Under the pieces are notes generated by a model. It saw only the letters and a list, made by a program, of their open reading frames with translations, was not told the origin of the DNA and made no database searches. A program made the translations under genes and the position numbers. This document shows, piece after piece, positions 25,290 through 34,209 of a stretch of DNA of 45,857 nucleotides; the stretch's first letter is position 1, and the number at the start of each line of letters is the position of its first letter. Where the stretch lies: positions 1-45,857 of the forward strand of contig JAUHWX010000002.1 of the NCBI GenBank assembly GCA_030427285.1, written 5' to 3'. The DNA is from Bacteroidia bacterium (GTDB lineage: Bacteria; Bacteroidota; Bacteroidia; Flavobacteriales; Schleiferiaceae).

Positions 25290-27581
25290 ATGCACAATCT
25301 TATTTTTAGATTTAGCTTTATCGTAATTGCTTTGCTTCATAGTTTAGTAAGCTTTGCTCAGGTATCCGTTTTGGGTGTCGTTACTGTAAATGGGGCACCC
25401 ATGGGAGAAGTGGCGATAGAGGTGCAAGACAGTAAAGTAGGAAGCGTTACTGATGCTAAGGGCAGGTTTGAGCTGGTGATTGCAGAACCGGGAACGTATC
25501 AAATTCGGGCGTCATTTATTGGCTGTCGCCCTGAGCTTCAAAAAATCACCTTACGGGAAGGTGAGGAAAGGGAGGTAAGCTTTGAGCTTAATGAGATTGA
25601 AACAGGTTTGGAAGAAGTAGTGGTTTCGGGTACAATGAAAGCTGTAAGTCGCTCGGAAAGTCCTGTGCCTGTTGAGGTTTATAACGCTGCCTTTTTTAAG
25701 AAAAATCCAACGCCAAACCTTTTTGAAGGTCTTCAAAATATAAATGGTGTTCGCCCACAATTGAATTGTAATGTGTGCAATACAGGTGATATTCATATCA
25801 ATGGACTGGAAGGGCCGTATACCATGATTTTAATTGATGGAATGCCCGTGGTGAGCGGTTTGTCTACGGTGTATGGTTTGAGTGGAATTCCAAACTCGAT
25901 AATTGAACGGATAGAAGTGGTAAAAGGGCCTGCATCTTCATTATACGGCTCCGAGGCGGTGGGTGGCCTTATTAACGTAATTACTAAAAGCCCCGAAAAA
26001 GCACCTGTGTTTTCAGCGGATTTTATGACTACGAGTTACCTTGAACATAGTCTGGATATGGCTTTTAAAAATAAAGTTGGGGCGAAAGCGAACGTGCTTA
26101 CGGCTTTGAGTTTTTATAAATACGATAACCCGGTAGATCTTAATGGGGATAACTTCACAGACGTAACATTGCAAGACAAAATTTCGATTTTTCAAAAATG
26201 GGATTTTGGGAAAGCAGGCAGAGTATTCACTTTAGGAGGTAGGTATTTTTATGAAAATCGATGGGGAGGTGAAATGCAATGGCAGGCTGAGGATAGAGGG
26301 GGTGACGAAGTGTATGGAGAAAGCATTATCACTAATAGAGTTGAGGTGTTTGGTAAATATCAATTGCCTATTGAAGAAGACGTTTTTGTAGATGTGTCTT
26401 TCAATTCACATAATCAAAATTCATACTATGGTGATGTGCCGTATATGGCAAATCAAAAAGTAGGTTACGCTCAGGTGTACTGGAATAGAGTGATAGGGGC
26501 ACATGATGTCCTTGGCGGTGTGACATCGAGATATACATATTATGATGACAATACACCTGCCACTGAGCTAGACTCAATCAATCAACCAAATGAGGTGATT
26601 TTACCAGGCTTTTTTATTCAGGATGAGATCTTTTTATCTGATCAGCACAAGCTATTGCTAGGCATGAGGTATGACTACCATCGCGATCATGGCAATATTT
26701 TTACACCACGAGTGGCGTATAAGTGGAGCATTAATAAGAAGAATATTTTTAGACTAAATGCGGGGTCTGGCTTTAGGGTTGTAAATCTTTTTACAGAAGA
26801 GCATGCCGCTCTTACTGGTGCTCGAGAAGTGGAGGTGCAAGAGGAGCTAAGGCCGGAAAGAAGCTATAATGTAAACCTCAATTATGAAAAGCGAATGGTG
26901 CTTGGCGCCAAAGCGTTTGTGACATTGGATGCATCTGCTTGGTATACCTACTTTACAAATCAAATTCTTCCTGATTACGATTCAGATCCTAACAAAATAA
27001 TCTATGATAATTTAGATGGGAACTCGGTTAGTCGAGGTGTTTCACTTAATGCGGATGTGGTTTTGCCTAAAGGCTGGGATGCTCGATTTGGAGGGTCATT
27101 TATAGATGTGTCAGTTACTGAAAAGGATGAAAATGGTATTGTGAATACATATCGCCCAATTCTTACCGAAAGGTGGACTGCTACCTGGGCTCTGGGTTAT
27201 AAAATAGCTTCTATAAATCTCAAAGTAGACTATACGGGAAATCTTTATGGACCGATGCGCTTGCCCTTACTTGGTGAATTGGATTCACGTGATGAATACT
27301 CTCCATGGTGGAGTATTCAGAATATTCAATTTACCTGGAGTAAGTTGGGTTCTCGCTGGGAATTTTATGGAGGTGTTAAGAATATTCTAAACTTTCGCCC
27401 TGCCGATAATAGCATTGCCAGAGCAAATGACCCATTTGATAAAAATGTAGTTTTTGATCCCAATGGAAATGTGGTGCCAACTGCAGAAAACCCAGAGGCT
27501 TTAACTTTCGATCCGTCTTATGTGTACGCACCAAACCAAGGAGTAAGAGCTTTCTTGGGAGTGCGTTATACTTTCAATTAG
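25290..27581 (+). CDS. TonB-dependent outer-membrane receptor, probably for metal or a metal chelate
   Basis: 763 residues. Signal peptide 1-24 (SLVSFAQ), carboxypeptidase-D regulatory-like domain about 25-110, plug about 115-235 (HINGLEGPYTMILIDGMP, IERIEVVKGPASSLYGSEAVGG), then a 22-strand barrel ending in RYTFN. The plug starts with a CNVC motif (C160, C163), plausible as a redox or metal site. The gene diverges from the MntR-like regulator, with an operator nine bases before its start, and lies beside a metal ABC importer, so metal uptake is the likely job. Exact metal is unknown. Confidence 0.92.
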   Translation: MHNLIFRFSFIVIALLHSLVSFAQVSVLGVVTVNGAPMGEVAIEVQDSKVGSVTDAKGRFELVIAEPGTYQIRASFIGCRPELQKITLREGEEREVSFELNEIETGLEEVVVSGTMKAVSRSESPVPVEVYNAAFFKKNPTPNLFEGLQNINGVRPQLNCNVCNTGDIHINGLEGPYTMILIDGMPVVSGLSTVYGLSGIPNSIIERIEVVKGPASSLYGSEAVGGLINVITKSPEKAPVFSADFMTTSYLEHSLDMAFKNKVGAKANVLTALSFYKYDNPVDLNGDNFTDVTLQDKISIFQKWDFGKAGRVFTLGGRYFYENRWGGEMQWQAEDRGGDEVYGESIITNRVEVFGKYQLPIEEDVFVDVSFNSHNQNSYYGDVPYMANQKVGYAQVYWNRVIGAHDVLGGVTSRYTYYDDNTPATELDSINQPNEVILPGFFIQDEIFLSDQHKLLLGMRYDYHRDHGNIFTPRVAYKWSINKKNIFRLNAGSGFRVVNLFTEEHAALTGAREVEVQEELRPERSYNVNLNYEKRMVLGAKAFVTLDASAWYTYFTNQILPDYDSDPNKIIYDNLDGNSVSRGVSLNADVVLPKGWDARFGGSFIDVSVTEKDENGIVNTYRPILTERWTATWALGYKIASINLKVDYTGNLYGPMRLPLLGELDSRDEYSPWWSIQNIQFTWSKLGSRWEFYGGVKNILNFRPADNSIARANDPFDKNVVFDPNGNVVPTAENPEALTFDPSYVYAPNQGVRAFLGVRYTFN

Positions 27582-27649
27582 AAACATAATTTGCGAACTA
27601 ATTGGCTAAAATTCAGTTTAGTATTTATTAACCAATAAAAACAACAATT

Positions 27650-27808
27650 ATGTTACGATGGGTTTTAATCTTTCTAGTAGTGGCGGTGATCGCTGCTATA
27701 TTCGGATTTGGAGGTATAGCCGCTGGTGCAGCTGGTATTGCTAAAATCATATTCTACATCTTTTTGGTGCTGTTTGTAATATCGCTGTTAATGAAATTAC
27801 TGAGGTAG
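27650..27808 (+). CDS. DUF1328-family small membrane protein
   Basis: 52 residues, almost entirely two hydrophobic helices: [20 protein letters not shown], a [12 protein letters not shown] turn, then [15 protein letters not shown]. This is the YtjA-like DUF1328 pattern of small inner-membrane proteins, often induced by stress; molecular role unknown. The ATG follows an A-rich leader and a strong hairpin lies 23 bases after the stop. It is short enough to be missed by a length-filtered gene search. Confidence 0.9.
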   Translation: MLRWVLIFLVVAVIAAIFGFGGIAAGAAGIAKIIFYIFLVLFVISLLMKLLR

Positions 27809-27830
27809 AATAACTATTAGCTTTAATAAT

Positions 27831-27857
27831 AAAGGCCGTGAATAATTCACGGCCTTT
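27831..27857. terminator. Bidirectional terminator hairpin
   Basis: Perfect 12-bp stem AAAGGCCGTGAA / TTCACGGCCTTT with a three-base loop, between the DUF1328 gene and the convergent 99-residue gene. A/T flanks on both sides allow use on either strand. Confidence 0.8.
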
Positions 27858-27882
27858 GTTGTTTATTGTAAAAAGAAAAAAA

Positions 27883-28182
27883 TTAGTGCATTCTTATCTT
27901 TCGAGCCATTTTGGCAGAAAGAGAGCTGTAAGCTCCGTACGCGTCAATTAACATTCCTTTATTTCCATCAATGGTGGTTACCGCGTACACTACAGACATA
28001 TCATCAGGATTAGACATGCCTTCAAAGCGATGAAATTCATCAATATGAAAATCCTCAGGCTCGTAAGTTTTGTTGATTGCTTTACAAACTATTGCCTCTG
28101 GCTTAAAGATAAAGTCTAACTCATATCCTTTTTTTTGAAGCGCATTTGTTGCTTCAGAAAGTGTTTGGTACTGATTATCCAT
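27883..28182 (-). CDS. Conserved small Bacteroidetes protein
   Basis: 99 residues, soluble, no signal peptide. DFHIDEFHRFEGMSNPDDMS (about 44-63) and GNKGMLIDAYGAYSS (73-87) are the recognisable conserved parts of a small family widespread in Bacteroidetes, sometimes labelled as a PRPP-synthetase-related protein in databases, a name I regard as unreliable because no PRPP loop is present. Function unknown. It is downstream of, and on the same strand as, the LpxH-like gene. Confidence 0.75.
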   Translation of the reverse strand: MDNQYQTLSEATNALQKKGYELDFIFKPEAIVCKAINKTYEPEDFHIDEFHRFEGMSNPDDMSVVYAVTTIDGNKGMLIDAYGAYSSLSAKMARKIRMH

Positions 28183-28240
28183 GGTAATAAATTTTATTAA
28201 AGATAACTAAGACAAACGGACATTGTTGTATGAAAAGCGG

Positions 28241-29008
28241 TTAAACTTTTGGAAATGGATAATCTTTTAATTCCATTGTTTTACCATCAAATACTCCATA
28301 AGTAAAGTACTGAATCCAATCGCCAAGGTTTATGTATCGGCTGTCGGGCTGCAGCTCAATGTTGAGAGGCAAGTGGCGGTGACCAAATATGAAATAGTCG
28401 AAATGCTCCTTTTTTAAGACTTCTTTACAGTAAATCACCAGCCATTCATTCTCCTCACCAAGAAATATAGCATCGTCATCTCCTGTTTTTGCGCGGCTCT
28501 TTTTGCTGAAGTAATCGGCTAGTCCTATTCCGAAATTTGGGTGTAACCGAGCGAATGACCATTGCAGGAAGGGGTTGGAAAACACCTTTTTTATAAACTT
28601 ATATCCATGGTCACCAGGGCCAAGTCCGTCTCCATGACCTATTAAGAACTTCTTTCCACCCCATTCTCTTTCAATAGGTTTGCGGTACAAAGTGACACCA
28701 ATTTCCTTAGGTAAGTAGTCAAAAATCCACATGTCATGGTTACCGGTAAACATGTGTACAGGAATCCCGGAATCAACTATCTCTGCCAGCTTTCCTAATA
28801 CACGAACAAAGCCACGGGGAACGGCTTTTTTGTATTCAAACCAAAAGTCAAAAAGATCGCCCACAATGTATATTTCGGCTGCATCATGACGGATTTCCTC
28901 CAGCCACTTTACAAAATGACGCTCCCGTTTTAGGCTTTCCTCGTAGTTTGGTGCTCCTAAATGGAGGTCGGAAGCGAAGTAGATTTTTTTGCCGTTTTCC
29001 AGTTGCAT
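28241..29008 (-). CDS. LpxH-like UDP-2,3-diacylglucosamine diphosphatase (calcineurin fold)
   Basis: 255 residues from M at 29008 (MQLENGKKIYFASDLHLG); an upstream start would add 15 residues of poor composition. Metallophosphoesterase motifs run in order: ASDLHLG, GDLFDFWFEY, TGNHDMW, GHGDGLG and GHRHLP. The GDLFDFWFEY form and lack of C-terminal extension fit the LpxH group, which hydrolyses UDP-diacylglucosamine to lipid X in lipid A synthesis at the inner membrane. Other lpx genes are not adjacent. It is not the ligase-associated phosphoesterase, being 16 kb away with LpxH motifs. Confidence 0.88.
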   Translation of the reverse strand: MQLENGKKIYFASDLHLGAPNYEESLKRERHFVKWLEEIRHDAAEIYIVGDLFDFWFEYKKAVPRGFVRVLGKLAEIVDSGIPVHMFTGNHDMWIFDYLPKEIGVTLYRKPIEREWGGKKFLIGHGDGLGPGDHGYKFIKKVFSNPFLQWSFARLHPNFGIGLADYFSKKSRAKTGDDDAIFLGEENEWLVIYCKEVLKKEHFDYFIFGHRHLPLNIELQPDSRYINLGDWIQYFTYGVFDGKTMELKDYPFPKV

Positions 29009-29070
29009 GGGGCGAAGATAGCTAAGAATTATATTTTCTCGCGTCTGGTCCAAACCTGGATATTGGTCAT

Positions 29071-29096
29071 AAAAAAGCCCCGCAAATGCGAGGCTT
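29071..29096 (-). terminator. Terminator of the superoxide dismutase gene
   Basis: On the minus strand AAGCCTCGC / GCGGGGCTT (one G-T type mismatch) around an ATTT loop is followed by six T residues. It begins 24 bases after the SOD stop. Confidence 0.8.
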
Positions 29097-29120
29097 GTAA
29101 ATTATTTCAAGCTAAAGTTA

Positions 29121-29729
29121 CTACTTCGCTTCTGCAAATCTGCGATTTACTTCATCCCAGTTAATCACATTAAAGAATGCGCTGATATAATCTGGACGCT
29201 TGTTTTGATACTTTAGGTAGTATGCGTGTTCCCACACATCAAGACCCAAGATTGGAGTTCCTTTTTTCTCAGCAACATCCATCAATGGGTTGTCTTGGTT
29301 TGGAGAAGATGTAACTTCAAGTTTCCCTTCACCATTTACAATTAGCCAAGCCCAGCCCGATCCAAAACGCGTGGCGGCTGCATTGCTGAATTCAGTTTTA
29401 AAGTTTTCGTAAGAACCAAATGCGTCATCAATTGCAGCACCTACATCACCAGTAGGGTCGCCACCAGCATCAGGGCCCATAATGGTCCAAAATAAGCTGT
29501 GGTTATAATATCCACCACCATTGTTGCGCACACCGGCTGAATGCTTAGAAACATTCTTAAGGATATCTTCGATTGACTGCTTTTCAAGGTCGGTGCCTTC
29601 AATTGCATCATTCAATTTGGTAGTGTATCCAGCGTGATGTTTATCATGGTGAATTTCCATGGTTTGAGCATCAATATATGGTTCTAGTGCTGACTTAGCA
29701 TAAGGTAAATCTGGAAGTTCAAAAGACAT
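29121..29729 (-). CDS. sodA: Superoxide dismutase, Mn/Fe family, Mn-type signature
   Basis: 202 residues; converts superoxide to hydrogen peroxide and oxygen. Metal ligands are H27 (MEIHHDKHH), H77 (YYNHSLFW), D164 and H168 (LDVWEHAYY). Discriminating positions favour manganese: [13 protein letters not shown] with glycine where Fe enzymes have glutamine, and Q145 in SPNQDNPLM. No signal peptide, so cytoplasmic. A -7-like TACTTTTG lies 41 bases upstream on the minus strand (29770-29777). A Mn-type enzyme 4 kb from a candidate Mn/Zn importer is suggestive but not proof of shared control. Confidence 0.94.
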   Translation of the reverse strand: MSFELPDLPYAKSALEPYIDAQTMEIHHDKHHAGYTTKLNDAIEGTDLEKQSIEDILKNVSKHSAGVRNNGGGYYNHSLFWTIMGPDAGGDPTGDVGAAIDDAFGSYENFKTEFSNAAATRFGSGWAWLIVNGEGKLEVTSSPNQDNPLMDVAEKKGTPILGLDVWEHAYYLKYQNKRPDYISAFFNVINWDEVNRRFAEAK

Positions 29730-29894
29730 AAATATTTGATTTTGAATGTTAATATTAAATTCGGTTTCCCAAAAGTAACAATGCTTTTCTACATAAGTTT
29801 ACGCTTATTAGATTTAATAATGATCTTATAACAGCATTGCATGTATGCTCCTTATTTTGAGGAGTGAAGGTGCGGGCACGAAATATCTTCAAAA

Positions 29895-32800
29895 TTGTCA
29901 AAGTTTAAAATTTACAACGCCTCTGCAGGGGCGGGAAAAACATACACTCTGGTAAAAGAGTTTTTGAGAATTTGCCTAACAGGTGAAAATGCAAATCAGT
30001 ATCGCCAAATTTTGGCTATCACCTTTACTAATAAGGCGGCCAATGAAATGAAAGAGCGAATTGTGCATAAGCTAGAAACATTTGCTAATGAACAAGAGTC
30101 AATACAGGATTCTATGTTTTTGCAACTAGCTGAAGATTTGGAAGTTTCACACGTAAGGTTGAGTTACACATCGCAGGCTGCATTAAAATCTATTCTTCAT
30201 AATTACTCTGCCTTTTCGGTTTCTACTATTGATAAGTTTACGAATCGCTTGATCCGCAGTTTTTCACAGGATTTAAAATTGAGCAGTAATTATGAAGTGG
30301 AGCTGGACACGGACGAGTTGCTGCGGGAAGCAGTAGATAGAATGTTGGCGGACTTGCAGGATGGCGATTCAACTTCTAAGGTTTTACTTGAGTTTATTAA
30401 TGATAAATTATCTGAAGGAAAATCGCCAAGGCCAGAGCAGAGCTTGCTTGCGATGGGTAAGAATCTCTTTGATGAGGCCGCCTATCCTTATCTAAAGCAC
30501 TTGAAAGGTTTTGGAAAGGAAGAAATAATGAAAGCTGCGGGAAAACTGCGTAAGGAGAAAAAGGAATGGGAGGATAAATGGAGCGCTGAGGCAGCAAGTA
30601 TTCTCCATTATCTTTCGGAAAACGGAATAAAGAAAGAGCATTTTAGTGGTAAACATCTTCACAATTTTATTGAATATATTGAGGGAAAAGTGTTGGACAA
30701 ATGGCCCACAAGTTCAACTGTGGATAGGTTTGTATTTCGTGGTGAACCATTCTATGCAAAAACTAAAGCCAAAGATCTTGCCCCACTCTTCGATCCTATT
30801 GAAGGGGAGTTGCGAAAAAGACTTAACGACCTTTTTAGAGAAATGGTTGAGGTTTTTCCTCGTTATCATTTAATAACCAAAATTTTAAAGGATGTTTATT
30901 CTCTGGCTGTACTAGCAGAAATCGATAAGAATCTTCAAGAGGTAAAAGAGGAGGAGAACAAGTTGCCGATTGGTGAATTCAATAAATTAATTAGTGATAA
31001 ACTAGAGAATGAACCCACTGCTTACCTCTTTGAAAAGTTGGGTGATAGGTATCAATACTTCTTTATTGATGAATTTCAAGATACTTCAGTGCTTCAGTGG
31101 CGAAACCTGCTCCCGCTTATAAATAATGCATTGTCAGCCAGTGGTTCAGCTATGATAGTAGGAGATGCTAAACAGTCCATTTACCGCTGGCGCGGTGGAG
31201 AGGTTGGTCAGTTTATCGACTTGAGCAATGACGTTGATCCGAGTAACAAAGTGTTGCTCAATGGTGAAGAAATGGAATTGTATTCTCGTGAAACACTAAA
31301 CCTGGGCTCTAATTATCGAAGTAGGAAAAATGTAGTGGAGTTCAATAATGAGTTCTTTACCAATTCTGCCGACTTGATGCAGGAAGAGGTTTTTAAAGAT
31401 ATTTATGCCGCGAGCAATCAAAATGTAGAAAGGCAAGATGGTGGCTACGTTTGCTTAAAGCAAATAGAATACGATAAGGAAACGTATGAGCAGCAGCAAT
31501 GTGAGGAGAGTTTGGCGGTAATTCAGGATGCTATTTCTCGTGGCTATAAATTGAATGATATTACCATCATTACTAGGAAAAAGGATTATTTAGCTGCGCT
31601 TGCTGAATTCTTGTTGGATAAAGGAATTAAAGTAATTAGCCCCGATAGTTTACTGCTGGAGCAATCTCAAGATGTAAGGTCTTTAGTTTCATTTCTTAAA
31701 TTTTTATGCAGACCGGATGATTTTGCATCACGATGGGATTTCCTCAGTTCGCTTTGGGCTTTGGATGTTATTAAAGAAAAGTACAAGGAGGAACATCAGT
31801 TTATTAGTTCTCATGTAAAGTCAAAGCCTGTAGAGCTCAATTCAGCACTGTCTGAAATAATTCCTAACTATAGTTACCCAGAGCTCCTTCAGCAAGGCTT
31901 GTTGGATAAAGTTTATTTACTGGCTAAGTGGTTCGAATTAGACGTTCAGGGAAATCCGTTCTTGCACACTTTTGTAGATAAAGTTTCTGATTTTCAAAAT
32001 AATAAAAAGGGTGGTGAGGCTGAATTTTGCAGGCATTGGGATGATAAAGGATCAAGGCAAAGTATAGCCCTGCCCGATGGTGTGGATGCTGTAAACCTTA
32101 TGACGGTTCACAAAAGTAAAGGTCTGGAATTTCCTATCACCATAGTACCTTTTGCAGACTGGCTCTCTACAAGAGAGCCCAATGGAAGTAGCGCGTGGAT
32201 GAATCTAGAATCTCATGATATGGCGGGTTTGCCGGTGGCAAGAGTTTCTTTGTCGGAAGATGTAAATGCTCATGAGGACTACCAAAATCTTCATTTGAGG
32301 AATAAAGGTTTGGTGTATTTGGACAATTTAAACTTGGCTTATGTAGCCTTTACCAGGGCGGTGGATGAGTTGTATGTTTTTGGCAGTAAAGGAAAACCCA
32401 AAGAGAGTTCAAACCTCACTATCTATATTTCACAATACTTTAAAAATAAAGGTGTTGATGGTTTGATATTAGAGGTAGGTGAAAGGTCTCAGAAGCGACA
32501 GGAAGATGTAAAAGACAATGCTTTGATGTGGGAGAACTATGAGGCTGTTTCCTGGCAAGATAGGCTGCGAATTACGATTGATGCATCTCTGGACTGGACT
32601 TCTGGGGAAGGTGAAGGAACGTCTTATGGGAAGAAAGTACATAGCGTTTTTGCAAAATTGGACGGTAGTATTTCACTGGATGAAGTCATAAAGAATGAAG
32701 TAATATTGGGCAGGTTGACAAATGAGGAGTCGGAGCCACTAAAGACTTTAATTGACGCTGTTTTATCAAACCCTGAGGTGATGCCTTATTTTGAAGAAGG

Positions 32801-33038
32801 AGTAGAGGTACTGAATGAGAAAGATATTTTACTACCTGAGAAGGGAAGTTTGAGACCTGACAGGCTCTCGGTGGTTGATGGTGTGGTTCATATTATTGAT
32901 TACAAAACAGGGGTTTCCGATCCCAATCATCAAAAACAGCTTGACGCCTACAGCGATGTGATGCTGGCCATGGGCTATAAGGTGGGAGATAAAGTGCTGA
33001 TTTACCTGAACGAAAACCCTGAAGTGGTGAAGTGGTAA
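29895..33038 (+). CDS. UvrD/RecB (AddA)-like helicase-nuclease
   Basis: 1047 residues of superfamily-1 helicase. Walker A ASAGAGKT (9-16), ITFTNKAANEMKERI (motif Ia), FIDEFQDTS (motif II), IVGDAKQSIYRWRGGE (motif III), YRS (IV), and VNLMTVHKSKGLEFPI plus VAFTRA (V-VI). The C-terminus ends in a PD-(D/E)XK-like nuclease core, GSLRPDRLSVVDG..IIDYKTG. This is the AddA/RecB helicase-nuclease of double-strand break repair. The start is TTG: no ATG occurs before the Walker A motif. An AddB-type partner gene is not adjacent, unlike many Bacteroidetes. Confidence 0.92.
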   Translation: MSKFKIYNASAGAGKTYTLVKEFLRICLTGENANQYRQILAITFTNKAANEMKERIVHKLETFANEQESIQDSMFLQLAEDLEVSHVRLSYTSQAALKSILHNYSAFSVSTIDKFTNRLIRSFSQDLKLSSNYEVELDTDELLREAVDRMLADLQDGDSTSKVLLEFINDKLSEGKSPRPEQSLLAMGKNLFDEAAYPYLKHLKGFGKEEIMKAAGKLRKEKKEWEDKWSAEAASILHYLSENGIKKEHFSGKHLHNFIEYIEGKVLDKWPTSSTVDRFVFRGEPFYAKTKAKDLAPLFDPIEGELRKRLNDLFREMVEVFPRYHLITKILKDVYSLAVLAEIDKNLQEVKEEENKLPIGEFNKLISDKLENEPTAYLFEKLGDRYQYFFIDEFQDTSVLQWRNLLPLINNALSASGSAMIVGDAKQSIYRWRGGEVGQFIDLSNDVDPSNKVLLNGEEMELYSRETLNLGSNYRSRKNVVEFNNEFFTNSADLMQEEVFKDIYAASNQNVERQDGGYVCLKQIEYDKETYEQQQCEESLAVIQDAISRGYKLNDITIITRKKDYLAALAEFLLDKGIKVISPDSLLLEQSQDVRSLVSFLKFLCRPDDFASRWDFLSSLWALDVIKEKYKEEHQFISSHVKSKPVELNSALSEIIPNYSYPELLQQGLLDKVYLLAKWFELDVQGNPFLHTFVDKVSDFQNNKKGGEAEFCRHWDDKGSRQSIALPDGVDAVNLMTVHKSKGLEFPITIVPFADWLSTREPNGSSAWMNLESHDMAGLPVARVSLSEDVNAHEDYQNLHLRNKGLVYLDNLNLAYVAFTRAVDELYVFGSKGKPKESSNLTIYISQYFKNKGVDGLILEVGERSQKRQEDVKDNALMWENYEAVSWQDRLRITIDASLDWTSGEGEGTSYGKKVHSVFAKLDGSISLDEVIKNEVILGRLTNEESEPLKTLIDAVLSNPEVMPYFEEGVEVLNEKDILLPEKGSLRPDRLSVVDGVVHIIDYKTGVSDPNHQKQLDAYSDVMLAMGYKVGDKVLIYLNENPEVVKW

Positions 33039-33112
33039 AAATGATGACCTTATTGGAATTTTAACATTTTGCATTTATCAAAAAGCTTAGTTTTAGAGGC
33101 TTAATTTAAGAT

Positions 33113-34198
33113 ATGCAAAATCACGGTTCTAAAGGGGCTTTGGCTCCGTTTGCACTAAGATACACGGCTCAAGTTCCAGAGTTATTGTTTAAGCTGAATT
33201 GCACACTTGCTATTTCTACCTATCAGGCGGGCAAGCTCATTTTTATTTCTGCAAAAGATGAAAACTACTTGGTGCAACTGCCAAGGAACTTTGAAAAGCC
33301 AATGGGTATCGCCCTTGGTGATAATGGCGATAAAATGGCCGTGGCTTGCAAGAGTCAGGTTTTGACATTTTCGAACTCACCCGGTTTAGCTCTACATTAC
33401 CCAAAGTCACCAAATACTTATGATGCGCTATATATGCCTAGGGCCACATACCACACGGGGCCTTTGGATATCCATGATTTGCGTTATGGTAATGACGGAA
33501 AGCTTTATGCTGTAAACACTCTGTTTTCTTGTTTGGTAGAGATTGATGGTGATTACAATTTTAAACCGTATTGGACACCTCCATTTATTTCTCAATTGGT
33601 GTCTGAAGACCGTTGTCACCTAAATGGTATGGTGATGCAAAATGGTAAGCCAAAGTATGCTACTGCATTTAATCAGGGTAATACAGCTCAGAGTTGGAGG
33701 GAGACTTTGACAACCAGTGGGGTGATTTATGATGTGGAAACCAATGAGGTGCTCGCAAGCGGTTTGCCTATGCCGCATTCTCCAATGGCAGTTGGTGATA
33801 ACCTTTATGTGTTACTCTCAGCCACCGGTGAGTTGGCCAGGATTGATAAAGACACGGGTAAGTATGAGGTGATTGTCAAAACAGATAAATTTTTGAGGGG
33901 AATGTCGCTGTGTGAAGATTATCTTTTTATCGGGATGAGCAAGCTGCGCAAAAACTCCAGCACCTTTGCCAAACTTCCTTTTGCGGAGACAGCCAACCAA
34001 GCGGGTATTTTAATCGTCCATTTACCAACGGGCAGCATTGCAGGGCAAATTACTTACGAAACATCGGTAGATGAAATTTATGACGTTCATGCCATCCCAG
34101 GAGTAACCAGGCCTAACATATTGAATACTTTAACGGACGACCATTACGCAGGGTTAATGATTCCTGGATCAACGTACTGGGCTGCCAAACACGACTAA
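33113..34198 (+). CDS. TIGR03032-family (DUF4915) beta-propeller-like protein
   Basis: 361 residues, no signal peptide. Repeated four-stranded beta units and motifs such as LAISTYQAGKLIFIS, MPRATYHTGPLDIHDL, CHLNGMVMQNGKPKYATAFN and GLPMPHSPM fit the TIGR03032 family of unknown function, which appears often with tetratricopeptide or glycan-related proteins. The FG-GAP gene begins 11 bases after its stop, suggesting one transcript. Confidence 0.8.
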   Translation: MQNHGSKGALAPFALRYTAQVPELLFKLNCTLAISTYQAGKLIFISAKDENYLVQLPRNFEKPMGIALGDNGDKMAVACKSQVLTFSNSPGLALHYPKSPNTYDALYMPRATYHTGPLDIHDLRYGNDGKLYAVNTLFSCLVEIDGDYNFKPYWTPPFISQLVSEDRCHLNGMVMQNGKPKYATAFNQGNTAQSWRETLTTSGVIYDVETNEVLASGLPMPHSPMAVGDNLYVLLSATGELARIDKDTGKYEVIVKTDKFLRGMSLCEDYLFIGMSKLRKNSSTFAKLPFAETANQAGILIVHLPTGSIAGQITYETSVDEIYDVHAIPGVTRPNILNTLTDDHYAGLMIPGSTYWAAKHD

Positions 34199-34209
34199 TT
34201 TTAATAAAA

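Noticed and set aside
28241-29008. Ligase-associated metallophosphoesterase that would complete the repair cassette
   Set aside because: The motif set (GDLFDFWFEY, GHRHLP) is that of LpxH, and the gene is 16 kb from the ligase.
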